Positions 26,746 to 37,213 of a stretch of 56,843 nt of DNA are shown in pieces. The translations under genes were made by a program, and so were the position numbers. The DNA comes from Bacteroidetes bacterium GWF2_49_14 (GTDB taxonomy: Bacteria > Bacteroidota > Bacteroidia > Bacteroidales > UBA12481), in NCBI GenBank assembly GCA_001769295.1, contig MEOR01000140.1, positions 1 through 56,843 on the forward strand, given 5' to 3'. Position 1 is the first letter of the stretch, and every line of letters starts with the position of its first letter. Below the pieces are notes generated by a model. The model made no database searches. It saw nothing but the letters and a program-made list of their open reading frames with translations, and had not been told where the DNA came from.

Positions 26746-29700
26746 ATGGCGTTCAGAAAAGAAACCAAGGTAAAAATTACGTTTACCAAAATTGCGCTGG
26801 GTCTTGCTTCTCCGGAAGAGATCCTCGAAAGGTCGAGTGGAGAAGTTCTTAAACCCGAAACAATAAATTACCGCACCTATAAACCGGAACGCGACGGACT
26901 ATTCTGTGAACGGATATTTGGCCCCGTGAAGGATTATGAATGTCATTGCGGGAAATACAAGCGCATCCGGTATAAGGGAATTATTTGCGACCGCTGCGGT
27001 GTAGAAGTAACAGAAAAAAAGGTTCGTCGTGAGCGCATGGGACATATCTCCCTTACGGTTCCGGTTGCGCATATCTGGTATTTCCGTTCCCTACCGAATA
27101 AAATCGGTTACCTGCTTGGAATGCCAAGCAAGAAGCTGGATGCTATCATATATTATGAGCGGTATGTTATTATCAATCCGGGCATAAAAGAGGCAGATGG
27201 ATTAAAACTCTATGATTTCCTGAGCGAAGAGGAGTATCTCGATATCGTTGAGTCCCTGCCAAAGGAAAATCACCTTCTTGATGATAGTGATCCAAGAAAG
27301 TTCATTGCCGGCATGGGCGCTGAAGCGCTTTACAGGCTGCTTGAGCGGATCGATCTCGATGAGCTCTCCTATGACCTGAGGCACCGGGCCGACAGTGAAT
27401 CCTCCCAGCAAAGAAAAAGTGAAGCGCTGAAGCGGCTTCAGGTTGTTGAATCCTTCAGGGCTTCCAAGGCCGTTAACCGGCCGGAATGGATGATCGTTAA
27501 GGTTGTCCCGGTAATCCCGCCGGAACTTCGCCCGCTGGTACCTTTGGATGGAGGCCGTTTTGCGACTTCCGACCTGAACGATTTGTACCGCCGCGTAATC
27601 ATCCGTAACAACCGGTTGAAGAGGCTGATCGAGATCAAGGCTCCTGAAGTGATTCTAAGGAACGAAAAGCGAATGCTTCAAGAGGCAGTTGATTCTCTGT
27701 TCGATAACTCCCGTAAGTCAAATGCGGTTAAAACTGATGCCAATAGGCCGCTTAAGTCTTTGAGCGATAGTCTTAAAGGTAAGCAGGGGCGTTTCCGCCA
27801 GAACCTTCTGGGTAAGAGGGTTGACTATTCCGCCCGTTCTGTTATCGTGGTCGGACCCGAATTGAAACTACATGAATGTGGTCTGCCTAAAGATATGGCC
27901 GCCGAACTTTATAAACCATTCATTATTAGGAAACTGATTGAACGGGGAATAGTAAAAACCGTAAAATCAGCAAAGAAAATTGTTGACAGGAGAGATCCGG
28001 TGGTATGGGATATCCTTGAAAATGTTCTTAAGGGACATCCGGTATTGCTTAACCGTGCTCCTACTCTTCACAGGCTCGGTATTCAGGCCTTCCAGCCCAA
28101 GTTGATCGAAGGAAAGGCCATTCAGCTTCACCCGTTGGTTTGTACCGCATTCAACGCTGACTTTGACGGTGACCAGATGGCGGTGCATCTTCCCCTGGGC
28201 AATGCAGCAATTCTGGAGGCCCAGATGCTCATGCTGGCATCCCATAACATTCTGAACCCTGCCAACGGAGCGCCGGTAACAGTACCTTCACAGGACATGG
28301 TTCTTGGTTTGTATTACATAACCAAAGGCCGCAGCAGCACCAATACAGAGCATGTTAAAGGTGACGGTCTGATTTTTTACTCTCCGGAAGAAGTTATCAT
28401 CGCATCCAATGAGGGCGCTGTTGACCTGCATGCAAATATCAGGGTTAAAACCCATGACGTTGTAGATGGCCAGGCTGTCAGACGCCTTATCTCCACAACG
28501 GTTGGACGGGTTCTTTTCAACGAAGTGGTACCCCACGAGGTTGGATTCATAAACACGCTGCTGACAAAGAAATCTCTCCGGGAAATTATCGGCCGTGTAT
28601 TAAAAGAGTGCGGAACAGCCAAGACAGCGAAATTCCTCGATGATATCAAAGACCTTGGGTTCAATGCGGCTTTCCGCGGAGGTCTCTCCTTTAACCTTGA
28701 TGACGTAATCATTCCTGTAGAGAAAGATGCAATGATCAAGGACGGATATGACCAGGTTGATGAAGTTCTAGGGAACTATAACAATGGTTTTATTACCAAT
28801 AACGAACGCTACAACCAGATCATCGATATCTGGACACATACCAATGCTCGTCTTACACAAACGGTGCTTAACAAGTTAAGCAGCGACCGACAGGGATTCA
28901 ACTCGATTTATATGATGCTTGACTCCGGTGCCCGTGGTTCTAAGGAACAAATCCGGCAGCTGTGCGGCATGAGGGGCCTGATGGCTAAACCACAGAAGTC
29001 GGGCTCATCAAGTGCTGAAATTATTGAAAACCCGATTCTGTCCAACTTTAAGGAGGGATTGTCGGTTCTCGAATACTTTATTTCAACCCACGGTGCCCGT
29101 AAAGGTCTTGCCGATACGGCACTGAAGACAGCTGATGCGGGTTATCTGACGCGTCGTCTGGTCGACGTTTCACATGATGTTGTAGTATCCGAGGAAGACT
29201 GCGGGACCTTGCGTGGATTGATCGCCACGGCTCTCAAGAATAACGAGGAAGTAGTTGAATCATTATATGACAGGATACTCGGTCGCGTTTCATTGCATGA
29301 CATCTACCATCCCACAACGGGCGAACTGATTGTTTCTTCAGGGGAGGAGATTACCGAGGAGATAGCTGCAGTCATTGAAGAGAGCCCCATAGAACAGGTT
29401 GAAATACGTTCGGTTCTCACCTGCGAATCAAAGTTCGGTGTCTGCACGCGTTGTTATGGCCGAAGTCTGGCAACCGGACGCCTTGCACATAACGGCGATG
29501 TCGTTGGTGTTATCGCAGCACAGTCTATTGGTGAACCTGGTACACAGCTTACACTGCGTACATTCCACGTTGGGGGTACCGCATCCAATATTGCAACCGA
29601 ATCGAATATCACAGCCCGGTATGCCGGTCGTCTCGAGTTTGATGAGCTGCGTACCGTTGACTTTAACGATGGCGTCAATAAGGGTAGGGTCGTAATTGGC

Positions 29701-31023
29701 CGCCTTGCTGAGATGCGGATCGTTGATAAAAAGACAGGCATAACCCTGACCACCCACAGTATTCCCTACGGTGCCAAGCTTTACAAAGGTGAAGGTGAGG
29801 AAGTAGCTAAAGGGGACCAGCTTTGCGAATGGGATCCTTTCAATGCTGTTATTGTTTCAGAAGCTGCCGGTAAGGTTGCATTTGACAGTGTCATTGAAGG
29901 TATCACTTTCCGTGAGGAATCAGATGAACAGACAGGTTTCAGGGAAAAGGTTATCATTGAAACCAAGGATAAAACCAAAAACCCTGAAATCAAGATTCTG
30001 GCCAAGAACAATGAGCCTCTTAAGATTTATAACCTTCCCGTTGGATCACATATCAGCGTGAGCGAAGGTGATAATGTTAAAGCAGGTGAAATCCTGGTAA
30101 AGATTCCCCGTTCTGCCAGTAAAGCAGGCGATATCACGGGTGGTTTGCCAAGGGTAACTGAATTGTTCGAAGCCAGGAACCCGTCAAATCCGGCAGTTGT
30201 TGCTGAAATTGACGGAGAGGTTTCTTACGGTAAGGTGAAACGTGGTAACCGTGAAATCGTGATCGCTTCAAAAACCGGAGAAGTCAAGAAATATCTGGTA
30301 TCACTTTCAAAACAGATACTTGTTCAGCCGAATGATTATGTAAGGGCAGGAACGCCTTTATCAGATGGGTCAATCACTCCGTCTGACATCCTGGCAATTA
30401 AGGGACCGACTGCAGTTCAGGAATATATCGTTAATGAGATCCAGGAAGTATACCGGATGCAGGGTGTGAAAATCAATGACAAGCATTTTGAGGTCATTGT
30501 TCGTCAGATGATGCGCAAGGTTGTAATAGAGGATCCGGGCGATACCAAGTTCCTTGAGAAGCAGATTGTTGACAAGCTTGATGTAATGGAGGAAAATGAC
30601 TGGATCTATGGCAAGAGAGTGGTTACCGAGGCCGGTGACGCTCAGAGCCTTCGTCCGGGACAGATCGTTTCTGCAAGAAAACTTCGCGATGAGAACTCAA
30701 TTCTCAAACGTAAGGACCTCCGTACGATTGAAGCCCGCGATGCAATTCCTGCAACATCAAGCCAGATCCTCCAGGGTATAACACGTGCAGCTCTGCAGAC
30801 CAACAGCTGGTTGTCTGCCGCCTCATTCCAGGAGACCACAAAAGTACTGAACGAGGCAGCCATCCTGGGAAAAGTTGATGAGCTGAAAGGACTTAAAGAG
30901 AACGTAATAGTTGGCCATCTGATTCCTGCGGGTACCGGAAATCGTCTGTTTGAGAAGATTGTTGTTGGCTCAATGGATGAATACCAGGCACTTATGCAGG
31001 GACGTTTGGGTGACTCCGAATAA
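26746..31023 (+). CDS. rpoC: DNA-directed RNA polymerase subunit beta'
   Basis: The 1425-residue protein has the N-terminal zinc site ([21 protein letters not shown]), the active-site magnesium motif [12 protein letters not shown] near residue 470, the second zinc region ([19 protein letters not shown]) and the trigger-loop region around [20 protein letters not shown]. It is 33 bases after rpoB. The sequence is intact with no sign of frameshift. Confidence 0.98.
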   Translation: MAFRKETKVKITFTKIALGLASPEEILERSSGEVLKPETINYRTYKPERDGLFCERIFGPVKDYECHCGKYKRIRYKGIICDRCGVEVTEKKVRRERMGHISLTVPVAHIWYFRSLPNKIGYLLGMPSKKLDAIIYYERYVIINPGIKEADGLKLYDFLSEEEYLDIVESLPKENHLLDDSDPRKFIAGMGAEALYRLLERIDLDELSYDLRHRADSESSQQRKSEALKRLQVVESFRASKAVNRPEWMIVKVVPVIPPELRPLVPLDGGRFATSDLNDLYRRVIIRNNRLKRLIEIKAPEVILRNEKRMLQEAVDSLFDNSRKSNAVKTDANRPLKSLSDSLKGKQGRFRQNLLGKRVDYSARSVIVVGPELKLHECGLPKDMAAELYKPFIIRKLIERGIVKTVKSAKKIVDRRDPVVWDILENVLKGHPVLLNRAPTLHRLGIQAFQPKLIEGKAIQLHPLVCTAFNADFDGDQMAVHLPLGNAAILEAQMLMLASHNILNPANGAPVTVPSQDMVLGLYYITKGRSSTNTEHVKGDGLIFYSPEEVIIASNEGAVDLHANIRVKTHDVVDGQAVRRLISTTVGRVLFNEVVPHEVGFINTLLTKKSLREIIGRVLKECGTAKTAKFLDDIKDLGFNAAFRGGLSFNLDDVIIPVEKDAMIKDGYDQVDEVLGNYNNGFITNNERYNQIIDIWTHTNARLTQTVLNKLSSDRQGFNSIYMMLDSGARGSKEQIRQLCGMRGLMAKPQKSGSSSAEIIENPILSNFKEGLSVLEYFISTHGARKGLADTALKTADAGYLTRRLVDVSHDVVVSEEDCGTLRGLIATALKNNEEVVESLYDRILGRVSLHDIYHPTTGELIVSSGEEITEEIAAVIEESPIEQVEIRSVLTCESKFGVCTRCYGRSLATGRLAHNGDVVGVIAAQSIGEPGTQLTLRTFHVGGTASNIATESNITARYAGRLEFDELRTVDFNDGVNKGRVVIGRLAEMRIVDKKTGITLTTHSIPYGAKLYKGEGEEVAKGDQLCEWDPFNAVIVSEAAGKVAFDSVIEGITFREESDEQTGFREKVIIETKDKTKNPEIKILAKNNEPLKIYNLPVGSHISVSEGDNVKAGEILVKIPRSASKAGDITGGLPRVTELFEARNPSNPAVVAEIDGEVSYGKVKRGNREIVIASKTGEVKKYLVSLSKQILVQPNDYVRAGTPLSDGSITPSDILAIKGPTAVQEYIVNEIQEVYRMQGVKINDKHFEVIVRQMMRKVVIEDPGDTKFLEKQIVDKLDVMEENDWIYGKRVVTEAGDAQSLRPGQIVSARKLRDENSILKRKDLRTIEARDAIPATSSQILQGITRAALQTNSWLSAASFQETTKVLNEAAILGKVDELKGLKENVIVGHLIPAGTGNRLFEKIVVGSMDEYQALMQGRLGDSE

Positions 31024-31037
31024 CTAAAAAATATGTT

Positions 31038-31361
31038 ATGACTGATCAATCGAAAAAGGGAAACCAGATCAATATTGAACTGAGCGAAGAGATTGCTCAG
31101 GGTGTCTATTCCAATCTGGCCATCATCACACATTCCAGTTCGGAGTTTGTGGTTGATTTTGTCAGAATCATGCCAGGATTACCGAAAGCAAATGTAAAAA
31201 GCCGTGTAATTCTGACTCCGGAGCATGCCAAGCGGCTCTATCTGGCCCTGCAGGATAATATCTCCAAATTTGAAGCTGTCCATGGCCCGATAAAGAACGT
31301 TGAAAGGCAGGGTGGACCCATTTTGCCTATGTCTTTTGGAGGCCCGACGGCCGAAGCATAA
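31038..31361 (+). CDS. DUF3467 protein
   Basis: This 107-residue protein follows rpoC by 14 bases, as it does in many Bacteroidota. It matches the DUF3467 pattern: INIELSEEIAQGVYSNLAIITHSSSEFVVDF, then KSRVILTPEHAKRLYLALQDNI. The function is unknown. Its steady location at the end of the rpoBC operon suggests a role with RNA polymerase or ribosomes, but nothing in the sequence shows this. Confidence 0.85.
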   Translation: MTDQSKKGNQINIELSEEIAQGVYSNLAIITHSSSEFVVDFVRIMPGLPKANVKSRVILTPEHAKRLYLALQDNISKFEAVHGPIKNVERQGGPILPMSFGGPTAEA

Positions 31362-31369
31362 AAAAACAG

Positions 31370-31397
31370 ACCCCGCTGACAAGCGGGGTTTTTTTTT
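31370..31397 (+). terminator. Intrinsic terminator after the rpoBC-DUF3467 operon
   Basis: The stem ACCCCGCT (31370-31377) and AGCGGGGT (31382-31389) has a 4-base loop and is followed by a run of nine T to 31397. This is a textbook rho-independent terminator. Confidence 0.9.
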
Positions 31398-31398
31398 A

Positions 31399-31406
31399 TA
31401 TATTTG
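31399..31406 (+). promoter_or_regulatory. -7 promoter element of the etf operon
   Basis: TATATTTG is an exact TAnnTTTG match 46 bases before etfB, immediately after the upstream terminator T-run. No TTTG lies at the standard -33 distance. Confidence 0.5.
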
Positions 31407-31452
31407 CCTCCATTCTTTTAATGATCAGGTTAATTATCAAATTAATAGACTC

Positions 31453-32202
31453 ATGAAAATACTTGTTTGTCTGGGAAATGTACCCGATACAACAACCAAA
31501 ATCAAGTTCTCGGGTGAAGGCACAAAATTAGACAAGACTGGGGTTCAATGGATTATTAACCCATGGGATGAACTGGCCTTGACCCGGGCAATTGAGCTGA
31601 AGGAAAGCGGTCAGGTTCCTGTTGAGGTCATTTCGGTATTAACCGTTGGTGGTACCGATGCCGAGCCGACAATCCGGAAGGCTTTGGCCATTGGGGCCGA
31701 TTCCGGGTACCGTGTTGATGCGGATCCGGCCGATTCCTACCAGGTTGCTTTTCAAATCTCAGAAATTGCCCGCCAGGAGCAATTTGATTTGATACTTTGC
31801 GGGATTGAATCCAGTGATTACAATGGAGCCGCAACAGGAAGCATGCTTGCGGAAATTCTTGATTACCCCTCGCTTTCAGCTGTTTCAGGAATTCATCCGG
31901 TCAACGGCCATCTGGAATATACCCGGGATATAGATGGCGGAAGGGAAACGGTAACCCTGGACCTGCCAGCGGTACTTATCGTGCAGAAAGGAATAGCCAA
32001 AGAGCCCAGGATACCGGCCATGCGTGGAATTATGATGGCCAGGCAAAAACCACTGACCGTGAAAGAACCGGGACCTTCTGCCGGATATACGGAAATGATC
32101 AGTTTTGAATTGCCGGCTCCAAAGCCTTCCTGCCGTAAAATTGATCCTGATAATGTCAGAGAGCTTGTCAATCTCCTTCAAAATGAAGCAAAAGTCCTTT
32201 AA
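31453..32202 (+). CDS. etfB: Electron transfer flavoprotein subunit beta
   Basis: The 249-residue protein starts MKILVCLGNVPDTTTKIKF and includes INPWDELALTRAIELKE and ILCGIESSDYNGAATGSMLAE, the typical EtfB core that binds AMP or a second FAD, then RIPAMRGIMMARQKPL. The ATG at 31453 is the EtfB start; an in-frame ATG at 31300 lies in the DUF3467 gene. It pairs with EtfA to carry electrons from acyl-CoA dehydrogenases. Whether this ETF is bifurcating cannot be judged from the visible motifs. Confidence 0.92.
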   Translation: MKILVCLGNVPDTTTKIKFSGEGTKLDKTGVQWIINPWDELALTRAIELKESGQVPVEVISVLTVGGTDAEPTIRKALAIGADSGYRVDADPADSYQVAFQISEIARQEQFDLILCGIESSDYNGAATGSMLAEILDYPSLSAVSGIHPVNGHLEYTRDIDGGRETVTLDLPAVLIVQKGIAKEPRIPAMRGIMMARQKPLTVKEPGPSAGYTEMISFELPAPKPSCRKIDPDNVRELVNLLQNEAKVL

Positions 32203-32229
32203 TGAGAGATAATTTTTAAAGCAGAAATT

Positions 32230-33198
32230 ATGGCAGTATTAGTATATACAGAAAACTGGGACGGCAAATTCAAGAAGTCAACTTTCGAATTGGCCTCGTA
32301 TGCTACACGGCTCGCAGAAAAAATACCTGATCAGGTCGTTGCATTGTCGATAGGACACGTGGAGGAGGAAGAGTTAAAAAAACTGGGCAGATATGGAATC
32401 GGCAAGGTGATTAGTGTGGAAGACGACCGTTTTAAAACCCTGGATAATCAGGTTTATACAAGGATAATAGCCGAGGTTGCAGAGAACCTGACTGCTTCCG
32501 TGGTTGTTCTCGCCCATAATAACTCGGGCAAAGCCCTTGCTCCAAGGCTTTCGGTTAGGATGAAGGCTGGATTAGTTTCCGGAACGACCGGATTGCCAGA
32601 ATCATTTGAACCCTTCATTGTCATAAAGAAGACCTTTACTGGCAAAGCCCTCGCCAAGGTCGTTATCCATACAGCGAAAAAAATTCTCACTCTAGCCCAA
32701 AATTCCTATCAGGTTGTTGAACAGGTTGTTCCGGTTGAAATCCGGAAGTTTGTTCCCGTATCAGCCGGAGATGTTAAAACTGTGGTTAAAGAAGTTTTTA
32801 AACAGACTGGCAAGGTTATCCTGACCGATGCCGATATTGTTGTGTCGGGTGGCAGGGGTATGAAATCACCTGAGAATTGGGGTCCGATAGAGGAACTGGC
32901 AAAAATACTCGGAGCAGCAACCGCTTGTTCGCGACCGGTGTCGGATGAAGGCTGGAGACCACATGAAGAGCATACCGGCCAAACCGGAAAAGTAATTGCA
33001 CCTGTTTTATACTTTGCTTTCGGAATCTCAGGAGCCATCCAGCATGTTGCAGGAATCAGTTCATCAAAATTCATTGTTGCCGTAAACACTGACAAAGATG
33101 CGCCGATATTTGAGGTTGCAGATTATGGCATTGTCGGTGATGCTCAGAAGGTTCTGCCTGCATTGATTGAAGCAATCAAGGAAGCAAAAAGCATCTGA
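32230..33198 (+). CDS. etfA: Electron transfer flavoprotein subunit alpha
   Basis: The 322-residue protein has an N-terminal EtfAB domain and the C-terminal FAD-binding domain with VVSGGRGMKSPENWGPIEELA, ACSRPVSDEGWRPHEEHTGQTG, GISGAIQHVAGISSS and NTDKDAPIFEVADYGIVGD, all classical EtfA FAD motifs. It begins 27 bases after etfB and is followed by the membrane FeS oxidoreductase. Confidence 0.93.
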   Translation: MAVLVYTENWDGKFKKSTFELASYATRLAEKIPDQVVALSIGHVEEEELKKLGRYGIGKVISVEDDRFKTLDNQVYTRIIAEVAENLTASVVVLAHNNSGKALAPRLSVRMKAGLVSGTTGLPESFEPFIVIKKTFTGKALAKVVIHTAKKILTLAQNSYQVVEQVVPVEIRKFVPVSAGDVKTVVKEVFKQTGKVILTDADIVVSGGRGMKSPENWGPIEELAKILGAATACSRPVSDEGWRPHEEHTGQTGKVIAPVLYFAFGISGAIQHVAGISSSKFIVAVNTDKDAPIFEVADYGIVGDAQKVLPALIEAIKEAKSI

Positions 33199-33215
33199 TC
33201 TGATCATCGGTAACA

Positions 33216-35318
33216 ATGATAAAACAAATCGTTTTTGCCCTGACTTTGCTGGCTACGGTCGGTGTATTCACCTATACCGTTTTACGTCTTGCGGCACTTT
33301 TCAAGCTTACCCAAAAGGCTTTCCCGGTTCGGGACATAGGCAGGCGGCTGGCATTAACACTCAAAGTGGCTATCGGCCAAACCAAAATACTCAGGCAACC
33401 CGGTATCGGACTCATGCATGCCTTGGTTTTCTGGGGTTTTTGCGTAATCCTGATCGGCAGCCTCGAAATGGTTACCGATGGCCTCACAGGTCATGAAAGG
33501 TCCTTTCGGTTTCTCGGAAGTGCTTATAACCTGATTATTGCAAGCGGTGACATTTTTGGTTTTCTGATTGTTTTTCTTATTCTTGCGTTCCTCGGTCGGA
33601 GGTTGTTTCTGAAAGTAGCCCGTTTTCAGGGACCGGAACTCACTCACAGAAACCATGTTGATGCCACTGTTGCTCTCAGCCTTATTTTGATATTGATGGT
33701 GAGCCTTCTGGGAATCAATATGTTCTATTTCCGGATGACAGAACTTGCAGGCACTGCGGAGCCCGGATTATTCCCGGTGAGCAGGCACCTGAGTGCCATA
33801 TTGGGATCCCTGAGTTCCTCCCAGGTGCAAATCGGCCATGAAGTGAGCTGGTGGACGCACATCCTGCTGATATTCGTCTTTGCAAATTACCTTCCCTATT
33901 CGAAGCATTTCCATGTATTCATGTCCATTCCGAATGTTTTCCTGAGTAACCTGGACCCCCTTGGAAAACTAAAAACCATGGACCATGTGACAACCGAGGT
34001 TAAACTGATGATGGATCCCCAGGTTGCCTTTTCTGCACCCGCAGCTAATGCACCACCGGTTCCACGTTTCGGTGTTCTGGATGTTGAGGATGTCAGCTGG
34101 AAGAATTTCATGGATTCTCTTGCCTGCACCCAATGTGGAAGGTGTACTTCGGTTTGTCCGGCAAATATTACAGGTAAAAAGTTGTCGCCCAGGAAGATAA
34201 TAATGGATGTCAGGGCAAGAATGAATGAAAAGGGCTCAGGTCTCCGGAGTAGTGGCAGCTCTTTTTCTGACGGCAAAACCTTACTGCGGGATTATATTAC
34301 TCCGGAAGAGTTATGGGCATGCACCACCTGCAATGCCTGTGCCCAGGAGTGTCCGATCAATATAAACCATCCCTCCCTCATTGTTGACCTCAGAAGGTTC
34401 ATTGTCATGGAGGAGTCAGGGGCACCCGGTGAGCTGAACGCCATTTTCTCGAACATTGAGAATAACGGAGCGCCGTGGCAGTTCAATATGCAGGATCGAA
34501 TGAAATGGGCCGACGGACTTGAATCTGCCGGACAACCCATAAGCCTTCCGGTCATGGCTGATCTTGCAGCTGCAGGAAAAAAGCCGGAATATCTGTTCTG
34601 GGTTGGAAGTGCGGGAGCGTTTGATGACCGGTACAAGCAGGTTAGCCGTGCGTTTATTAAAATTCTGAATTTCCTGGGCGTTGATTATGCCGTCCTTGGT
34701 ACGGAGGAATCCAGCACCGGTGATGTGGCCAGACGGGCCGGCAATGAAATGCTTTACCAGATGCAGGCATTGATGAATATCGAGGTATTTAAGGGATACG
34801 GCATAACGAAGATAATTACTTGCGACCCCCATGCTTTTAACACCTTCTCTAATGAATATCCGGATTTGGGAGGGCAGTATGAAATATTCCATCACACCCA
34901 ATTCCTTCGTGAGATGATTAAATCCGGCAGGTTGACTCCGGATAAGACGTTTTTCAATGGAAAGGATGTTACCTTCCATGACCCTTGTTATCTTGGCCGG
35001 GCGAATGGTGAATATAAAGCGCCCCGTGAGGTGTTAGGTGCTGTGGCCTCATCCGTTAAGGAAATGAACCGGAACAGGAGTTTTGCCCTGTGTTGCGGGG
35101 CAGGTGGGGGACAAATGTTCAAAGAAGCAGAGAAAGGAAACAGGGAAGTATTCATGGAGCGCACCGATGATGCACTTGAAACCGGTGCGGCTATTATAGC
35201 AACGGCCTGTCCATACTGCATGGTTATGCTGACCGACGGGATAAAATACAATAATAAAGAGGACGAAGTAAAGGTACTGGACTTGGCTGAGATGGTTGCC
35301 AGGTCTCTTGAACTTTAA
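33216..35318 (+). CDS. Membrane-bound FeS oxidoreductase, putative ETF:menaquinone oxidoreductase
   Basis: The 700-residue protein has an N-terminal membrane domain with about six hydrophobic segments (to about residue 235; NarI-like) carrying several His that may bind haem. Two [4Fe-4S] motifs follow (C304-x2-C-x2-C-x3-C and C369-x2-C-x2-C-x3-C), then HdrD-like CCG domains. The last of these has DPC near 591, CC at 626-627 and ACPYC near the end. Proteins of this DUF224/HdrD-type architecture next to etfBA act as ETF:(methyl)menaquinone oxidoreductases in fatty-acid-oxidising syntrophs. Here it lies between etfA and an acyl-CoA dehydrogenase, so the likely role is moving ETF electrons into menaquinone. 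The first CCG unit looks degenerate. Confidence 0.75.
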   Translation: MIKQIVFALTLLATVGVFTYTVLRLAALFKLTQKAFPVRDIGRRLALTLKVAIGQTKILRQPGIGLMHALVFWGFCVILIGSLEMVTDGLTGHERSFRFLGSAYNLIIASGDIFGFLIVFLILAFLGRRLFLKVARFQGPELTHRNHVDATVALSLILILMVSLLGINMFYFRMTELAGTAEPGLFPVSRHLSAILGSLSSSQVQIGHEVSWWTHILLIFVFANYLPYSKHFHVFMSIPNVFLSNLDPLGKLKTMDHVTTEVKLMMDPQVAFSAPAANAPPVPRFGVLDVEDVSWKNFMDSLACTQCGRCTSVCPANITGKKLSPRKIIMDVRARMNEKGSGLRSSGSSFSDGKTLLRDYITPEELWACTTCNACAQECPININHPSLIVDLRRFIVMEESGAPGELNAIFSNIENNGAPWQFNMQDRMKWADGLESAGQPISLPVMADLAAAGKKPEYLFWVGSAGAFDDRYKQVSRAFIKILNFLGVDYAVLGTEESSTGDVARRAGNEMLYQMQALMNIEVFKGYGITKIITCDPHAFNTFSNEYPDLGGQYEIFHHTQFLREMIKSGRLTPDKTFFNGKDVTFHDPCYLGRANGEYKAPREVLGAVASSVKEMNRNRSFALCCGAGGGQMFKEAEKGNREVFMERTDDALETGAAIIATACPYCMVMLTDGIKYNNKEDEVKVLDLAEMVARSLEL

Positions 35319-35348
35319 GATTGAATCTAGATAACCTAAATTTTACTT

Positions 35349-37130
35349 ATGCAAAACAAGACAACTGTACGAGGCGGACGATTTATGGTTCAGGCAACCT
35401 CTCCGGCCGATGTGTTCATTCCTGAAGAATTCAACGAGGAACAGCGGATGATTGCTCAAACCTGCCAGGACTTTCTTGATGCAGAGGTTTTCCCGCGTCT
35501 GGATGACATTGATCATCAGGAAGAAGGATTGATGGCCGGTCTTCTTACCAAGGCCGGAGAATTAGGACTTTTAGGTATCTCAGTTGATGAGGAGTATATG
35601 GGCTTCGGACAGTCTGTGATCACAGGGATGCTCGCAAGTGAGGTCCTGGGGTCAGCGCACTCGTTTGCTGTTGCATTTTCCTGTCATACCGGAATAGGTA
35701 CACTGCCAATAGCTTATTATGGAAATGAAAAGCAGAAAGCAAAGTATCTCACAAAACTGGCTACCGGTGAGTGGAAAGGTGCCTATTGCCTGACAGAGCC
35801 TGGTGCAGGTTCGGATGCCAACTCGGGCAAGACCCAGGCGGTGCTGTCAGAAGATGGCCAGCATTATATCCTGAACGGCCAGAAGATGTGGATCACCAAT
35901 GCCGGTTTTGCCGATGTGTTGACCGTTTTTGCCAAAATTGACAACGACAGGGTGTTAAGTGCCTTTATCCTTGAGCGGAATTTTCCGGGCATTACTTTTA
36001 ATCCGGAGGAGAATAAGATGGGTATAAAAGGATCGTCCACCCGCCAGATCTTTTTCAATGATGTCAGGGTGCCGGTTGAAAACTTGCTGGCAGGCCGGGG
36101 ACAGGGATTCAGGATTGCCTTGAGCATACTGCACATGGGGCGACTGAAGCTTGGTGCCAATGTGGTAGGCGCTGCAAAAAGAGCTATCAATCATTCCGTT
36201 CAGTATGCTAATGACCGTAAGCAGTTTGGTGAAAAGATATCATCCTTTGGATCTATTCAGCACAAGCTGGCTGAACAGGTCATTAAAACTTTTGCTACTG
36301 AATCAGCCGTATACCGTGCATCCTATGATGTCGATCTCCTGGCTCAGGAGTATAAAACCGTTTGTACCACTGAGAACCCGACGATCACAGCCTATGCACA
36401 CATGGCTATTGAGTCAGCAGTCCTTAAGGTATTTGGCTCAGAAGCCCTTGGTTATGTGGTTGATGAGGCAGTCCAGATTCATGGAGGAATGGGCTTTTCA
36501 TCCGAGATGCCTGTTGAAAGATGCTACCGGGATTCACGAATTAACCGGATTTTTGAAGGTACCAATGAGATAAACAGGATTTTAGTTATCGATACCCTGC
36601 TTAAGCGCGGGCAAAAGAAAGACATTGACCTGTATGAAAAGGCAGAGGCTGCATATGGATCACTTACACAGCTGGCGGCTCACCCGGTTTTACCGGAAGC
36701 ATACTATGACCGCAAGACCTTGTTTATCGGTCATCTTAAAGAGCTGGCGCTGAGTCTGATTCATGCGACAACTCAAAAGTTTCAGCGGAACCTGATTTTT
36801 GAGCAGGAAATACTTAATAACCTCTCTGATATTATCATGAACATTTATACATCAGAGTCAACCCTGCTCAGGGTACAGAAAATTGAATCCATGAGAGGGG
36901 AATCCGCTTCCGCTGTGTACCGGAATATTCTGGATGTAACTCTTTACGAAGCCACAGGTGAGATTTTACGCTCAGCCATGGATGCTATAAACAGTTTTGC
37001 AGCGGGTGAGGAGCGCGAAGCCCTGGTAAAAGGAGTCAATTACTGGACCGTGTCCGATATTGTTAATGTTAAGGAAGCTCGCCGCAGGATTGCCATGCCG
37101 CTGATTGAGGAGAACCGTTACACACTATAG
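35349..37130 (+). CDS. Acyl-CoA dehydrogenase with C-terminal extension
   Basis: The 593-residue flavoenzyme shows AYCLTEPGAGSDANSGKTQAV, MWITNAGFADVLTVFAKI, the FAD segment DRKQFGEKISSFGSIQHKLAE and the catalytic-base region QIHGGMGFSSEMPVERCYRD ... IFEGTNEINR, where Glu of FEGT is the usual base. About 200 extra C-terminal residues make it longer than the 380-residue short-chain enzymes, similar to VLCAD-like bacterial forms. It would oxidise acyl-CoA and pass electrons to the ETF encoded upstream. The chain-length preference is unknown. Confidence 0.9.
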   Translation: MQNKTTVRGGRFMVQATSPADVFIPEEFNEEQRMIAQTCQDFLDAEVFPRLDDIDHQEEGLMAGLLTKAGELGLLGISVDEEYMGFGQSVITGMLASEVLGSAHSFAVAFSCHTGIGTLPIAYYGNEKQKAKYLTKLATGEWKGAYCLTEPGAGSDANSGKTQAVLSEDGQHYILNGQKMWITNAGFADVLTVFAKIDNDRVLSAFILERNFPGITFNPEENKMGIKGSSTRQIFFNDVRVPVENLLAGRGQGFRIALSILHMGRLKLGANVVGAAKRAINHSVQYANDRKQFGEKISSFGSIQHKLAEQVIKTFATESAVYRASYDVDLLAQEYKTVCTTENPTITAYAHMAIESAVLKVFGSEALGYVVDEAVQIHGGMGFSSEMPVERCYRDSRINRIFEGTNEINRILVIDTLLKRGQKKDIDLYEKAEAAYGSLTQLAAHPVLPEAYYDRKTLFIGHLKELALSLIHATTQKFQRNLIFEQEILNNLSDIIMNIYTSESTLLRVQKIESMRGESASAVYRNILDVTLYEATGEILRSAMDAINSFAAGEEREALVKGVNYWTVSDIVNVKEARRRIAMPLIEENRYTL

Positions 37131-37158
37131 TTCTTTCGGCGGTATCAGAATAAAATGG

Positions 37159-37182
37159 AAAGGGGGAGAAATCCCCCTTTTT
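37159..37182 (+). terminator. Intrinsic terminator after the etf-acyl-CoA dehydrogenase operon
   Basis: A 9-bp stem (AAAGGGGGA 37159-37167, TCCCCCTTT 37172-37180) with a GAAA loop runs into five T. It lies 29 bases after the dehydrogenase stop. Confidence 0.85.
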
Positions 37183-37213
37183 GCTTATTTTCATCCCAAC
37201 AAATCAAGCCATC

